Part shown: piece by piece, positions 1-6,991 of the stretch
How positions within the stretch are numbered: the first letter of the stretch is position 1
How the letters are laid out: every line of letters starts with the position of its first letter
NCBI RefSeq assembly: GCF_000188295.1
Contig: NZ_GL831112.1
Location: 643,450 to 658,133, forward strand
Length of the DNA: 14,684 nt
Reading direction: 5' to 3'
DNA from: Streptococcus vestibularis ATCC 49124
GTDB taxonomy: Bacteria > Bacillota > Bacilli > Lactobacillales > Streptococcaceae
Notes under the pieces: model-generated
The model's database searches: none
The model's input: the letters and a program-made list of their open reading frames with translations, nothing else
Told to the model about the DNA's origin: nothing
Position numbers and translations under genes: made by a program

Positions 1-78
1 GATAACATCGAAAAAATCATCGCAAGTGCTTGGGCATGGCATTCTAGCCATCCAAAAGGGTACGATGATAGAGGGTAA
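1..78 (+). CDS. galE: UDP-glucose 4-epimerase, C-terminal end only
   Basis: The open frame from base 1 to a TAA at 76-78 encodes 25 residues ending in AWAWHSSHPKGYDDRG. The W-x-x-x-HP-x-GY pattern near the C-terminus is characteristic of GalE-type epimerases of the short-chain dehydrogenase superfamily, which interconvert UDP-glucose and UDP-galactose in the cytoplasm (Leloir pathway). The catalytic and NAD-binding parts lie outside the window, so identity rests on the tail alone. A hairpin terminator follows, so this gene ends its transcript here. No mutarotase gene (galM) follows, so this may be a second galE copy rather than the one in the gal operon. Confidence 0.75.
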   Translation, partial: DNIEKIIASAWAWHSSHPKGYDDRG

Positions 79-94
79 TCATAAGGAATAGAAG

Positions 95-129
95 CTCCAT
101 CTGGTCACAAACTACCACTTGGAGTTTTT
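95..129 (+). terminator. Rho-independent terminator of galE
   Basis: Nested stem: CTCCA (95-99) pairs with TGGAG (120-124), and the inner TGGT pairs with ACCA around an 8-base loop. Five T follow (125-129). It lies 16 bp after the galE stop. Confidence 0.8.
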
Positions 130-151
130 CTCTACACATCGTAGTGAATCT

Positions 152-180
152 TTGCATTTTTATCTTATATCTTTTAAGAT
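152..180 (+). promoter_or_regulatory. Promoter of the aldo/keto reductase gene
   Basis: TTGCAT (152-157), 17-bp spacer, TAAGAT (175-180). The -10 box ends 31 bp before the ATG at 212, and the ribosome binding site AAAGGAGAA is at 198-206. It sits just after the galE terminator, as expected for a separate unit. Confidence 0.6.
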
Positions 181-211
181 AATTCTGTTACAAATTGAAA
201 AGGAGAACAGG

Positions 212-1054
212 ATGGAAACATATACACTTTCAAATGGCGTTACGATTCCTAAAATCGGTTTTGGGACTTGGCAAATTCCAGAAGGGGAAGAAGCTTATAA
301 CAGCGTTAGTTTCGCACTTAAGGCTGGTTACACACATATTGATACAGCACAAATCTACGGTAACGAGGTTTCTGTAGGTAAGGCGATTGCTGATAGTGAT
401 GTGGCGCGTGAGGATATTTTCTTAACTACAAAACTTTGGAATGACAAGCACGATTACGAATTGGCTAAGGCCTCTATCGTCGAGTCACTCGAAAGATTAG
501 GTGTGGATTATTTGGATCTTTTGCTCATCCACTGGCCAAATCCAAAGGCTCTTCGTGAGAATGATGCTTGGAAGGCTGGCAATGCAGGTGCTTGGAAGGC
601 AATGGAAGAAGCCTACAAAGAAGGTAAGGTGCGTGCTATCGGTGTGTCTAACTTTATGCAACATCACCTTGATGCTCTCCTTGAAACGGCTGAAATTGTG
701 CCACATGTCAATCAAATTCTTTTGGCTCCGGGTTGTGCCCAAGAAGATTTAGTTGCCTATTGCCAAGAGCGTGACATTCTTCTTGAAGCCTACAGTCCAC
801 TAGGTACTGGTAGCATTTTTGGAAATGAAGACGTTGAAGCAGTGGCTGAACGTAACGGAAAATCAGTTGCTCAAGTTGCCCTACGTTGGAGCCTTCAAAA
901 AGGTTTCTTGCCACTACCTAAGTCAGTGACACCAAAAAATATCGAAGCCAACTTGGATATATTTGACTTTGATTTGTCAGAGGACGACATGGCAGTCTTG
1001 GATAAGATTCAAGGCATTAAAACTCAGGATGACCCCGACACAGTTAATTTTTAA
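212..1054 (+). CDS. Aldo/keto reductase (AKR family, 280 aa)
   Basis: A cytoplasmic NADPH-dependent reductase of aldehydes and ketones with the usual length of bacterial AKR5-type enzymes (2,5-diketogluconate reductase/YvgN-like). The N-terminus has GFGTWQ (residues 16-21). The catalytic tetrad is complete: Asp44 and Tyr49 in HIDTAQIYGNE, Lys74 in TTKLW, His107 in LLIHWP. IGVSNF and the late LPKS (cofactor phosphate site) are also present. I chose ATG 212 because AAAGGAGAA lies 5 bp upstream; an in-frame ATG at 119 would add 31 residues unlike the family and has no good binding site. It is monocistronic: promoter at 152-180, terminator at 1067-1088. The physiological substrate cannot be read from sequence; detoxification of reactive carbonyls such as methylglyoxal is common in the family. 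Confidence 0.93.
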   Translation: METYTLSNGVTIPKIGFGTWQIPEGEEAYNSVSFALKAGYTHIDTAQIYGNEVSVGKAIADSDVAREDIFLTTKLWNDKHDYELAKASIVESLERLGVDYLDLLLIHWPNPKALRENDAWKAGNAGAWKAMEEAYKEGKVRAIGVSNFMQHHLDALLETAEIVPHVNQILLAPGCAQEDLVAYCQERDILLEAYSPLGTGSIFGNEDVEAVAERNGKSVAQVALRWSLQKGFLPLPKSVTPKNIEANLDIFDFDLSEDDMAVLDKIQGIKTQDDPDTVNF

Positions 1055-1066
1055 TAGAATTGCAAG

Positions 1067-1088
1067 CAACTCGTGAGGGTTGTTTTTT
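1067..1088 (+). terminator. Rho-independent terminator of the aldo/keto reductase gene
   Basis: CAACTC (1067-1072) pairs with GGGTTG (one G-T pair) around a GTGA loop, followed by a six-T run. It starts 12 bp after the stop codon. Confidence 0.75.
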
Positions 1089-1151
1089 GCTTGTCTCTTT
1101 TGATTTGCTATTGAAACTGTCATTTTTTTATTTATAGATGGGAGTTATGTA

Positions 1152-1838
1152 ATGGAGTCTCGAAATCTTTTGCCTCAGAACACACGTATGATGGCAAATT
1201 TACTCAGTTTTTCAGGGGGAGCTTTGGATGTCTTTTGTCATATGTATTACCATAGTTTGGTTGCCACTCAGACAGGGAATATTCTCCTGTTAGTTGCTGA
1301 CTGGCGTAGTAGTAACATGTACCATAACATGTTGCGATGCTTTTCCATCCTTTTCTTTTCCTTAGGTTTTCTTTTTGGCATGTGGTTTAAAGATCATCGT
1401 AAGAATGCCTACTGGCGTGTTTATGGTTTACTTCCTCTTTGCGTAATGACTGCCATTTTACCATTCTTGACGCCGAATGCTCTATTAGAGCTTCCGATTA
1501 TTGCTTTTTCTGCAGGTATCATGATGAAGACTTTTACCGGCAGTCAGATTGAAAATCATCCCTTTGTGATTTTTATGACTTCAGGCAATTATCGAAGGAT
1601 GCTGACGGCACTTTACTATGTTATTGAGGGGAGCGGAGTTCAGAAAGAATATCGTCGCCAGGCGGTCAATTATGGCTTTGTCGTAGTTAGTTTTGTGGTT
1701 GGTGCAGTTGTATCAGCTCTTCTGATGCATTTTATTCATATTAAGTCAATCTGGCTAATCACGATTAGCTTGATTACGATTATGGTTTACTATTCATCAG
1801 AAGTGAAACGTCTGGGACTCAAGAAAACCAATCTTTAA
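1152..1838 (+). CDS. DUF1275 (YoaK family) integral membrane protein, 228 aa
   Basis: A predicted multi-spanning membrane protein. The N-terminal part has the DUF1275/YoaK signature: LLSFSGGALDVFCH (residues 17-30, family pattern SF-x-x-G-x-xDa) followed by TQTGNILLL (family pattern qTGN). Hydrophobic segments are visible at about residues 63-77, 93-107, 112-124, 174-194 and 198-214. KDHRKN and QKEYRRQ are basic loops between helices. Length is typical for the family. GGGAG lies 8 bp before ATG 1152. Function in this family is unknown. No convincing promoter or terminator was seen around it; read-through from or into its neighbours is possible. Confidence 0.85.
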   Translation: MESRNLLPQNTRMMANLLSFSGGALDVFCHMYYHSLVATQTGNILLLVADWRSSNMYHNMLRCFSILFFSLGFLFGMWFKDHRKNAYWRVYGLLPLCVMTAILPFLTPNALLELPIIAFSAGIMMKTFTGSQIENHPFVIFMTSGNYRRMLTALYYVIEGSGVQKEYRRQAVNYGFVVVSFVVGAVVSALLMHFIHIKSIWLITISLITIMVYYSSEVKRLGLKKTNL

Positions 1839-1877
1839 GCACTTTTGTAGCAATTATTTTTGATAAAAAATGTCTTG

Positions 1878-1886
1878 TGTTATAAT
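1878..1886 (+). promoter_or_regulatory. Extended -10 promoter of the nitroreductase gene
   Basis: TGT-TATAAT (TATAAT at 1881-1886) forms an extended -10 element 44 bp before the ATG at 1931. A TTGATA at 1860-1865 is only 15 bp upstream and may act as a weak -35. Confidence 0.65.
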
Positions 1887-1930
1887 TTTGATTATATTAA
1901 TTTCGTCTAATGTTAAAAAGGAGACATAAG

Positions 1931-2563
1931 ATGCCTGTAGTAAGTAATGATTTTTCAGATATCGTTTATAACCGTCGTTCCATTCGTAACTTTGATCCAT
2001 CTGTTAAGATTCCGCGAGAAGAACTGTTGGAAATCCTAGATAAGACTGTTACAGCACCATCATCAGTCAACATGCAACCTTGGCGCTTTGTCGTCGTTGA
2101 TAGCGAAGAGGGCAAGGAAAAATTGACACCTTTCGTTAGCTTCAATGGGGTGCAAAATGAAACGTCATCAGCCATGGTCCTTATTTTTGCCGATTTGAAG
2201 AGCCAAGAAAGAGCTGAAGAAATCTATGGTAAGGCCGTTGCACAAGGAAAAATGCCTGAAGAGGTCAAGGAGAAGCAACTATCAAGCATTGTACCAATGT
2301 ATGACAATGCTCCACGTGAAGTGATGAATGAAATTGTTCATATTGATGCTAGTCTGGCTGCCATGCAGTTGATGTTGGTCGCTCGTTCTTATGGTTACGA
2401 TACTAATGCCATTGGTGGCTATAAAAAAGAAGGTCTCGCCAAAGCCTTTGGACTTGATGAAGACCGTCATGTACCAGTTTTGCTCATTGCTCTTGGTAAG
2501 TCCAATGAAGAAGGTTTCGAGTCTGTTCGTTTGAATGCTTCTGATGTGACGACTTTTGCTTAA
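1931..2563 (+). CDS. FMN-dependent nitroreductase family protein (210 aa)
   Basis: A cytoplasmic flavoprotein that would use NAD(P)H to reduce nitro compounds, quinones or flavin. FMN-binding features are in order: RRSIRNFD (residues 15-22, phosphate contacts), APSSVNMQPWRFVVV (42-56), then NAIGGYKKE and HVPVLLIALGKSNEEG near the C-terminus. Length is typical for the NfsA/NfsB-like superfamily. I chose ATG 1931 because AAAAGGAGA lies just upstream; the earlier in-frame ATG at 1910 is itself upstream of that binding site. It is probably monocistronic, with an extended -10 promoter at 1878-1886 and a terminator at 2574-2608. It lacks the TTGTAA-N9-TTACAA operator found near the other nitroreductase gene at 10888. 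Substrate unknown. Confidence 0.92.
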   Translation: MPVVSNDFSDIVYNRRSIRNFDPSVKIPREELLEILDKTVTAPSSVNMQPWRFVVVDSEEGKEKLTPFVSFNGVQNETSSAMVLIFADLKSQERAEEIYGKAVAQGKMPEEVKEKQLSSIVPMYDNAPREVMNEIVHIDASLAAMQLMLVARSYGYDTNAIGGYKKEGLAKAFGLDEDRHVPVLLIALGKSNEEGFESVRLNASDVTTFA

Positions 2564-2573
2564 TAAATAATTG

Positions 2574-2608
2574 ACCGTCAGTCTCGGAAGCGAAGGCTTA
2601 CGGTTTTT
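2574..2608 (+). terminator. Rho-independent terminator of the nitroreductase gene
   Basis: ACCGT (2574-2578) pairs with ACGGT (2600-2604), and inner AAGC pairs with GCTT around GAAG; a T run follows. The internal loop on the 5' side makes it imperfect. Confidence 0.6.
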
Positions 2609-2646
2609 ATTTTTCCTTTTATGCTATCAATAACTCATAATTCACC

Positions 2647-2675
2647 TTGTCATTAATTTGGCTTTTTGTTAAGAT
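2647..2675 (+). promoter_or_regulatory. Promoter of the two-component system
   Basis: TTGTCA (2647-2652), 17-bp spacer ending in TGT, then TAAGAT (2670-2675). It combines a -35 box with an extended -10 element. The -10 ends 51 bp before the response regulator ATG, which has TTGGAGGA as ribosome binding site. Confidence 0.65.
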
Positions 2676-2726
2676 GAAAGAGAAAGTGAGCGTATACAAT
2701 TGGTAGTATCATTGGAGGATTAAGAC

Positions 2727-3410
2727 ATGGCACGTATTTTACAGATTGAGGACAATGAGGATATCCAGAATATTCTTTTTAACTTGTTTTCTGAAGAACA
2801 TGATATTATCCAAGCCTACTCTGGGACCGAAGGAGAGCTTGTGTTTCAAAGTCAAGAGATTGATTTGGTTCTCCTAGATATCATGTTACCGGGTAAAGGT
2901 GGCGAAGAAGTGCTTAAGTTTATCAGGCAAAGAAGCTCTGTTCCTGTTATTATGCTGACAGCCTTGGGTGACAAGCACTTGATTAGCCAGTACTTACTTG
3001 ATGGTGCAAATGATTATATCGTTAAGCCCTTTGATCTTGAAGAAGTTTATGCGCGTGTCTCGGTTCAACTACGTGAACACAGCAAGGGAAGTGATAGGCC
3101 TGATAACATCTATCAAGTCAAAAATATCACGATAAACTCAGACAGTTTTGAAGTCTCCTGTCAGGGAAAAGTCATTCGTTTGGGTAAGAAAGAGTTTCAA
3201 ATTTTCCACACACTCCTTCAAAATCCAAAGAAAATTTTTACTAAAGATGACCTTTATGAGACGGTTTGGGAAGCCCCTTATCTATCATGTGATAATACAT
3301 TGAATGCACAGTTGAGTAATCTACGTAAGAAACTAGCCCAAGTGGATGCGGGTACGGAGTATATCGAAACGATTTGGGGCTTAGGTGTGCGACTTAAAGG
3401 AGAAGACTGA
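2727..3410 (+). CDS. OmpR/PhoB-family response regulator (227 aa)
   Basis: A DNA-binding response regulator. The receiver domain (residues 1-115) has the acidic pair Glu8-Asp9, phosphoacceptor Asp51 in LVLLDIMLPG, Thr78 in PVIMLTA and Lys100 in IVKPF. A winged-helix effector domain follows (about 130-225), with the usual LGKKEFQIFHTLLQNPKKIFTKDDLYE and ending IETIWGLGVRLKG. All key residues are intact. The stop overlaps the kinase start by one base (TGATG), so translation is coupled. Likely targets are its own operon, the DUF4352 gene just downstream and the convergent ABC exporter; this is inference from context. The pair resembles regulators that control bacitracin or lantibiotic resistance transporters in streptococci, such as LcrRS of S. 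mutans, but the assignment is by recollection only. Confidence 0.95.
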   Translation: MARILQIEDNEDIQNILFNLFSEEHDIIQAYSGTEGELVFQSQEIDLVLLDIMLPGKGGEEVLKFIRQRSSVPVIMLTALGDKHLISQYLLDGANDYIVKPFDLEEVYARVSVQLREHSKGSDRPDNIYQVKNITINSDSFEVSCQGKVIRLGKKEFQIFHTLLQNPKKIFTKDDLYETVWEAPYLSCDNTLNAQLSNLRKKLAQVDAGTEYIETIWGLGVRLKGED

Positions 3411-4285
3411 TGGAAGGACTGCTTATTGTATTGATAGGACTTCTTCTAGGAGCAACTACCTGTCTAGTTCGTTACTATTTGGCTGTAAAATCTCTCTCAA
3501 AGCAGATTGAAGAAAAGCTAGTTGAAGAAAGTCATCGACGAATTACTTTGAAAAACCAGCCTAAATCATTGGTTACCCTAACGAATCGGATTGAGTCTCT
3601 TTTTACCCAAATTGAAAAGACTAAGCTTGTCGCTCTCCAAGAAAAGAAAACCATGGATATGGCTATCAGTAATATTGCCCATGATATACGAACACCACTA
3701 ACAGTAGCGAGCGGCTATGCTCAGCAAAGTCTTCGAAGTAGTAGGGAAGATGATATGGCTATGGAGAAGATTTCTAAAAATCTATTGACTGTTTCAAAGC
3801 GTTTGGAAGCCTTGTTGGAATATCGACGATTAACAGAGGGGGCCATCCAACCACAATTTCAAGATGTGGACTTTTCTCAACTTGTGGTTAGGTCTATCCT
3901 GCCTTACTATGACATGTTTCAAGAGACAGGGATTACACTAGATATTCAAGTAACCCCTGATATCCAATGCGAAATGGATCCAGATATTTTTGAACGTCTA
4001 TTTCAGAATATTATCAGTAACGTTCTAAAACATGGTAAGAATCAAGCTCATCTGACATTGCAGAAAAAGGACGATGGCATTTATTTGTCAGTTAGTAATA
4101 TGGTACAACAGCCGATACAGCATCTAGACCGACTAACGACCCGCTTTTATTCTGAAAACCTGTCAGACACCGAGGATTCCTCTGGACTTGGACTTTATAT
4201 CACCGAACACTTAGTCCAAGTCTTAGAGGGTGAGTTGCATTTGTCCTATGAGAATGAATGGTTTTATTTAACAGTGAGATTATGA
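3410..4285 (+). CDS. Sensor histidine kinase with a single N-terminal membrane segment (291 aa)
   Basis: Partner kinase of the regulator encoded just upstream. A hydrophobic helix (about residues 3-20) is followed by basic and coiled-coil sequence to about residue 80. The H-box is ISNIAHDIRTPLT, with phosphoacceptor His91. The N-box region is FQNIISNVLKHG (N200 and N204), and the G2-box is SSGLGLYI (G259, G261). The first glycine box (usually DxGxG) reads VSNMVQQP, a degenerate form common in small kinases of this kind. There is no extracellular domain and no second membrane segment, so signal input must come through the membrane or a partner protein, as in intramembrane-sensing kinases linked to ABC transporters. 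Its terminator overlaps the stop codon. Confidence 0.94.
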   Translation: MEGLLIVLIGLLLGATTCLVRYYLAVKSLSKQIEEKLVEESHRRITLKNQPKSLVTLTNRIESLFTQIEKTKLVALQEKKTMDMAISNIAHDIRTPLTVASGYAQQSLRSSREDDMAMEKISKNLLTVSKRLEALLEYRRLTEGAIQPQFQDVDFSQLVVRSILPYYDMFQETGITLDIQVTPDIQCEMDPDIFERLFQNIISNVLKHGKNQAHLTLQKKDDGIYLSVSNMVQQPIQHLDRLTTRFYSENLSDTEDSSGLGLYITEHLVQVLEGELHLSYENEWFYLTVRL

Positions 4286-4307
4286 AAACATAAAGTTTAT
4301 GTTTTTT
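4285..4307 (+). terminator. AT-rich hairpin after the histidine kinase gene
   Basis: AAAACATAAA (4285-4294) is a perfect inverted repeat of TTTATGTTTT (4296-4305), followed by more T. It begins at the last base of the kinase stop codon. The stem is nearly all A-T, so it may terminate only partly. Confidence 0.55.
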
Positions 4308-4399
4308 ATAATCTTTTTGTAACTTTGAGGGAAAAATAAAAATTAGAGAATTGCAATATAAAAATAATTTAATTTTTACTATAAATCCTTTAATTTATC

Positions 4400-4408
4400 T
4401 GATATAAT
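4400..4408 (+). promoter_or_regulatory. Extended -10 promoter of the DUF4352 gene
   Basis: TGA-TATAAT (TATAAT at 4403-4408), with no good -35 box at normal distance, which may mean dependence on an activator. GGAGGT follows at 4417-4422, then ATG at 4431. The upstream stretch 4308-4400 is very AT-rich. Confidence 0.6.
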
Positions 4409-4430
4409 TAATGTACGGAGGTAATAATTA

Positions 4431-5011
4431 ATGAAAAAAGTAAAATTTTTAGAATTTATCGTTCTATCTGGGTTCTTAGTCGGTGCAGTTGTTATTTCTC
4501 TAATGAACCAAACAAGTGCTTCTGCAAAAACTGATAATGATTATCAATATAGCAATGTTATTTTTGGATTTAAAAATAAGAAAAATAAAAAAGTAAGGAC
4601 ATTCCTACTTATAAGATGTCAGAAACTTTTAAAATTGCAGATGTAGAATACACAATTCATACTAAAGAAGTCGTGTAAAATGTAGGTGGCGAATTTGGTA
4701 TGAATGCAAAAGGTTCATATCTTATTCTAAACGTAACTGTAAAAAATAACGGTACTAAGGCTATTACAGTATCTGATTCTGACTTTAAGCTAGTTAAAGA
4801 TAAAACAGAGTATAAAACTGATTCAACAGCAGGAATCTATGCAAATGATGATGCAAATCTTTTCTTTACCAGTGTTAATCCAGAAAATGAAGTGACTGGT
4901 AATGTTGTTTTTGATTTGAATCCAGATACAATCTCTGATACTAATTTGAAATTAAAAGTTGATGCTGGATTTGGAAACTCAAATAAAGCATTTGTGAAAA
5001 TCAACGAATGA
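4431..5011 (+). pseudogene. Secreted DUF4352 protein, broken by a frameshift and a stop codon
   Basis: The N-terminus is a signal peptide: KK, hydrophobic residues 9-25, then a possible signal peptidase I site after SASA (residue 32); there is no lipobox cysteine. The frame then runs into a stop at 4644. If one A is restored in the A6 tract at 4587-4592, the reading continues as KKSKDIPTYKMSETFKIADV, a typical DUF4352 entry. That frame is cut by TAA at 4676-4678, where lysine (AAA) would fit, and resumes as NVGGEFGMNAKGSYLILNVTVKNNG to 5011. The core YLxLxVxVxNNG pattern marks the DUF4352 immunoglobulin-like fold. The restored product would be about 193 aa. An internal ATG at 4700 has no clear binding site and no signal peptide. 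The function of DUF4352 proteins is poorly known; many are surface lipoproteins. Confidence 0.85.
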
Positions 5012-5023
5012 TAACAAGAAATC

Positions 5024-5058
5024 AAAATAACATCGAGCGTGTGCACGATGTTATTTTT
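5024..5058 (+). terminator. Strong bidirectional terminator between convergent units
   Basis: AAAATAACATCG (5024-5035) pairs with CGATGTTATTTT (5046-5057) around a 10-base loop. A-rich and T-rich flanks let it work in both directions: for the DUF4352 unit (+) and the ABC exporter ending at 5063 (-). Confidence 0.88.
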
Positions 5059-5062
5059 GTTC

Positions 5063-5818
5063 TCATAAATCTTGTTTTTCAAAAGTAATCAAGCCCAAAG
5101 CTGTGAATGCTAGGATAAATCCTACTGCCACGATTGCAGTATTTTGAATGATAGTTTTATCTGCAGTCATGCCGTAATTAAAGTTGAGTGACAAGTATTT
5201 CAAAATTTCTACTTTAGGGAAGATTGCTGCTGGTACGGTTAAAGCTACTAAACCAAGGGTGTAAGTCACAAAGGTTGTCACGATAGAATGTGTGAGGTAG
5301 AGGGCAACCGTGGTCAGACTTACCCAAGCTAGATTACACAAGAATTGGAGAAGGAAAGTTAATGCAAAGTTTCTAACAAAGTGATCAGGTACAGTTCCAA
5401 GACCGTGGCAAAGAGTACCTAGAACAAAGGCAAGGCCGTAAGACAAGAGGAGTTGTCCTAAAGTGATAGCTACAATGACGGTTGCCTTGGCGAAGAAGAA
5501 TCCGCTCCGTGAAATGCCGGAGGTGAGATTATTCTTGTACAATTTTTGTGCTAAATCAACACCTAAAATGATAGAGACCACAATTAAAGTGAAGAGGACT
5601 GTCATGGAGATACTACTAGAGTAATTAATCAGTGATCCGACACCAGTCCACGAAGAGGCGCTTTTAACGGCTTGTTTTGCCCCAGTTTCTACGCCTACAT
5701 GACCTGTGCCTCCCAATAGGACACCAGAAATAATGTTTAGGGCTAGGATAATTTCAGAAATCCAAAATCCTTTAGAACGAAAGAGTCGATAGAAATCGGC
5801 GTGAATAGTGTGTAACAT
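5063..5818 (-). CDS. ABC-2 type exporter permease (251 aa)
   Basis: Membrane subunit of a two-gene ABC exporter. The start MLHTIHADFYRLFRSKGFW (amphipathic helix, then the first membrane segment) is typical of ABC-2 permeases of the bacitracin/lantibiotic immunity type. About six membrane segments are visible, at roughly residues 18-37, 72-90, 108-132, 143-163, 172-195 and 226-244. The conserved IxxGISRSGFFFAK cytosolic turn lies at about 98-110. A first outer loop of about 30 residues is rich in Gly, Ser and Val. AGGAGGT lies at the very end of the ATPase gene; only 4 bp separate the two, so they are one operon. The exported or cleared substrate is likely a peptide or amphiphile, but this is inference. 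Confidence 0.88.
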   Translation of the reverse strand: MLHTIHADFYRLFRSKGFWISEIILALNIISGVLLGGTGHVGVETGAKQAVKSASSWTGVGSLINYSSSISMTVLFTLIVVSIILGVDLAQKLYKNNLTSGISRSGFFFAKATVIVAITLGQLLLSYGLAFVLGTLCHGLGTVPDHFVRNFALTFLLQFLCNLAWVSLTTVALYLTHSIVTTFVTYTLGLVALTVPAAIFPKVEILKYLSLNFNYGMTADKTIIQNTAIVAVGFILAFTALGLITFEKQDL

Positions 5819-5822
5819 GGCC

Positions 5823-6743
5823 CTACCTCCTTTCTGAATCTACTAGTTGTGTGAAGTAGTTTTCTAAGTCTTGACGTTTGTAGTAAATTTCATCGATCTC
5901 AACTTCTTGTTTAACCAGCTCTTTGACAATTGCCTTTATAACATGGGATTTGTCAAAAATATGAATTTCATTGTTGCCGTTAACCACTTTGAAGTGTTGA
6001 TGGAGTTGGTCTTGGAGAATGCGACTAGCCAGGGCTAATTGGTTAGTTTTAAGAACGATATAGTCTTCGCTGAGATGTTCGAATTCGTCCTTAGTGATTT
6101 CACGGATGATTTGACCGTGATCAATAATGCCAAAGCGGGTTGAAACTTGATAGAGTTCAGACAAGATATGGCTAGAGATGAGAACTGTCATACCTTGCTC
6201 TTCGCTCAATTTTTTAATCATTTGGCGGAATTCTTTGATAGCAACTGGGTCGAGACCATTAATCGGTTCATCTAAAATAAGTAGGTCTGGTTTTGCAATC
6301 AGTGCAATAGCGATACCTAGACGTTGCTTCATACCCAGTGAGAAACTACGAAATTTTTTCTTACCAGTGTGTCCAAGTCCAACTGTATCAAGGATTTCAT
6401 CAATGACATTGTCAGGATTTGGAACGTGATGAATCTTGCAGTAGTAACGTAGGTTTTGACGTGCATTGAGATGATTCAGGGCAACTGGTGTTTCAATCAC
6501 AGAACCAACACGTTTCAGTGCGTGAGTCCACTCTGATTTGGAGGTAGAGTGGAAGAGGGAAACACTTCCTTGGCTAGGGCGGATGAGTTTTGTGATGACT
6601 TTAATCAGTGTTGTCTTACCTGCCCCGTTTCTTCCGATAAGGCCATAGACCTCACCCTTTTCTAAGGTCAGGTTTACATTGTCGAGTGCTAGGTGTTGGC
6701 CGTAACGTTTAGTCAGATGTCTGACCTCAAGTACCTTTTTCAT
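5823..6743 (-). CDS. ABC exporter ATP-binding protein, BcrA-type (306 aa)
   Basis: Energises the permease encoded 4 bp downstream. Walker A GRNGAGKT is at residues 37-44, the signature FSLGMKQR at 134-141, Walker B LLILDE at 154-159 (catalytic Glu159), the D-loop GLDP at 163-166 and the switch His192 in SSHILSE. The Q-loop position reads VIETP, with Glu84 in place of Gln, a known trait of the bacitracin/lantibiotic-resistance (BcrA/LanF) subfamily. About 80 further residues after the ATPase core are also usual there. I chose ATG 6743 because AAAGGAGG lies 8 bp upstream on the minus strand; a longer reading from 6785 would precede that binding site. With the nearby two-component system it suggests inducible peptide resistance. 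Confidence 0.92.
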   Translation of the reverse strand: MKKVLEVRHLTKRYGQHLALDNVNLTLEKGEVYGLIGRNGAGKTTLIKVITKLIRPSQGSVSLFHSTSKSEWTHALKRVGSVIETPVALNHLNARQNLRYYCKIHHVPNPDNVIDEILDTVGLGHTGKKKFRSFSLGMKQRLGIAIALIAKPDLLILDEPINGLDPVAIKEFRQMIKKLSEEQGMTVLISSHILSELYQVSTRFGIIDHGQIIREITKDEFEHLSEDYIVLKTNQLALASRILQDQLHQHFKVVNGNNEIHIFDKSHVIKAIVKELVKQEVEIDEIYYKRQDLENYFTQLVDSERR

Positions 6744-6794
6744 GATAAGCCTCCTTTCGCTTGTTTGATACTGCTTTCTTTTCATCTTTATTGT

Positions 6795-6821
6795 AGTATA
6801 AAGTCATCAAATAAACATCAA
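6795..6821 (-). promoter_or_regulatory. Possible promoter of the ABC exporter operon
   Basis: On the minus strand TATACT (plus 6800-6795) lies 15 bp downstream of TTGATG (plus 6821-6816). The spacing is short, so basal activity may be low. TCAAGAAAT occurs at 6818-6826 and again at 6849-6857, with an inverted near-copy (GTTTCTTAAA) at 6835-6844. These could be regulator sites over and upstream of the -35 region. Confidence 0.4.
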
Positions 6822-6930
6822 GAAATTCTCAAATGTTTCTTAAATTTTTCAAGAAATCATAAAAATGACGGGGATTAAAGTCTGATAGTGTGTGCTGTAA
6901 CCCAGGATTAAGGTAAGGCATCTCTCTTTG

Positions 6931-6939
6931 TGTTATAAT
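6931..6939 (+). promoter_or_regulatory. Extended -10 promoter of the EIIC/hydrolase operon
   Basis: TGT-TATAAT, with TATAAT at 6934-6939, 52 bp before ATG 6992. No good -35 box is seen. The ribosome binding site is AGGAG at 6981-6985. Confidence 0.6.
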
Positions 6940-6991
6940 GAAGAAAAACGTTGAATGTAAAGTTTATTTTGCCTTTTACTAGGAGTCTTTT

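Noticed and set aside
1111..1139. Promoter TTGAAA-N17-TATAGA before the DUF1275 gene
   Set aside because: It would start transcription at about 1146, downstream of the ribosome binding site, so it cannot drive normal translation of this gene.
4700..5011. Separate 103-aa gene starting at ATG 4700
   Set aside because: No clear ribosome binding site and no signal peptide; the homology continues upstream through the TAA at 4676 into the secreted N-terminus, so it is the back half of a broken gene.
6940..6960. Catabolite-repression (cre) site before the EIIC-like gene
   Set aside because: The AACGTT core is present, but the TG and C positions of the cre consensus do not match.
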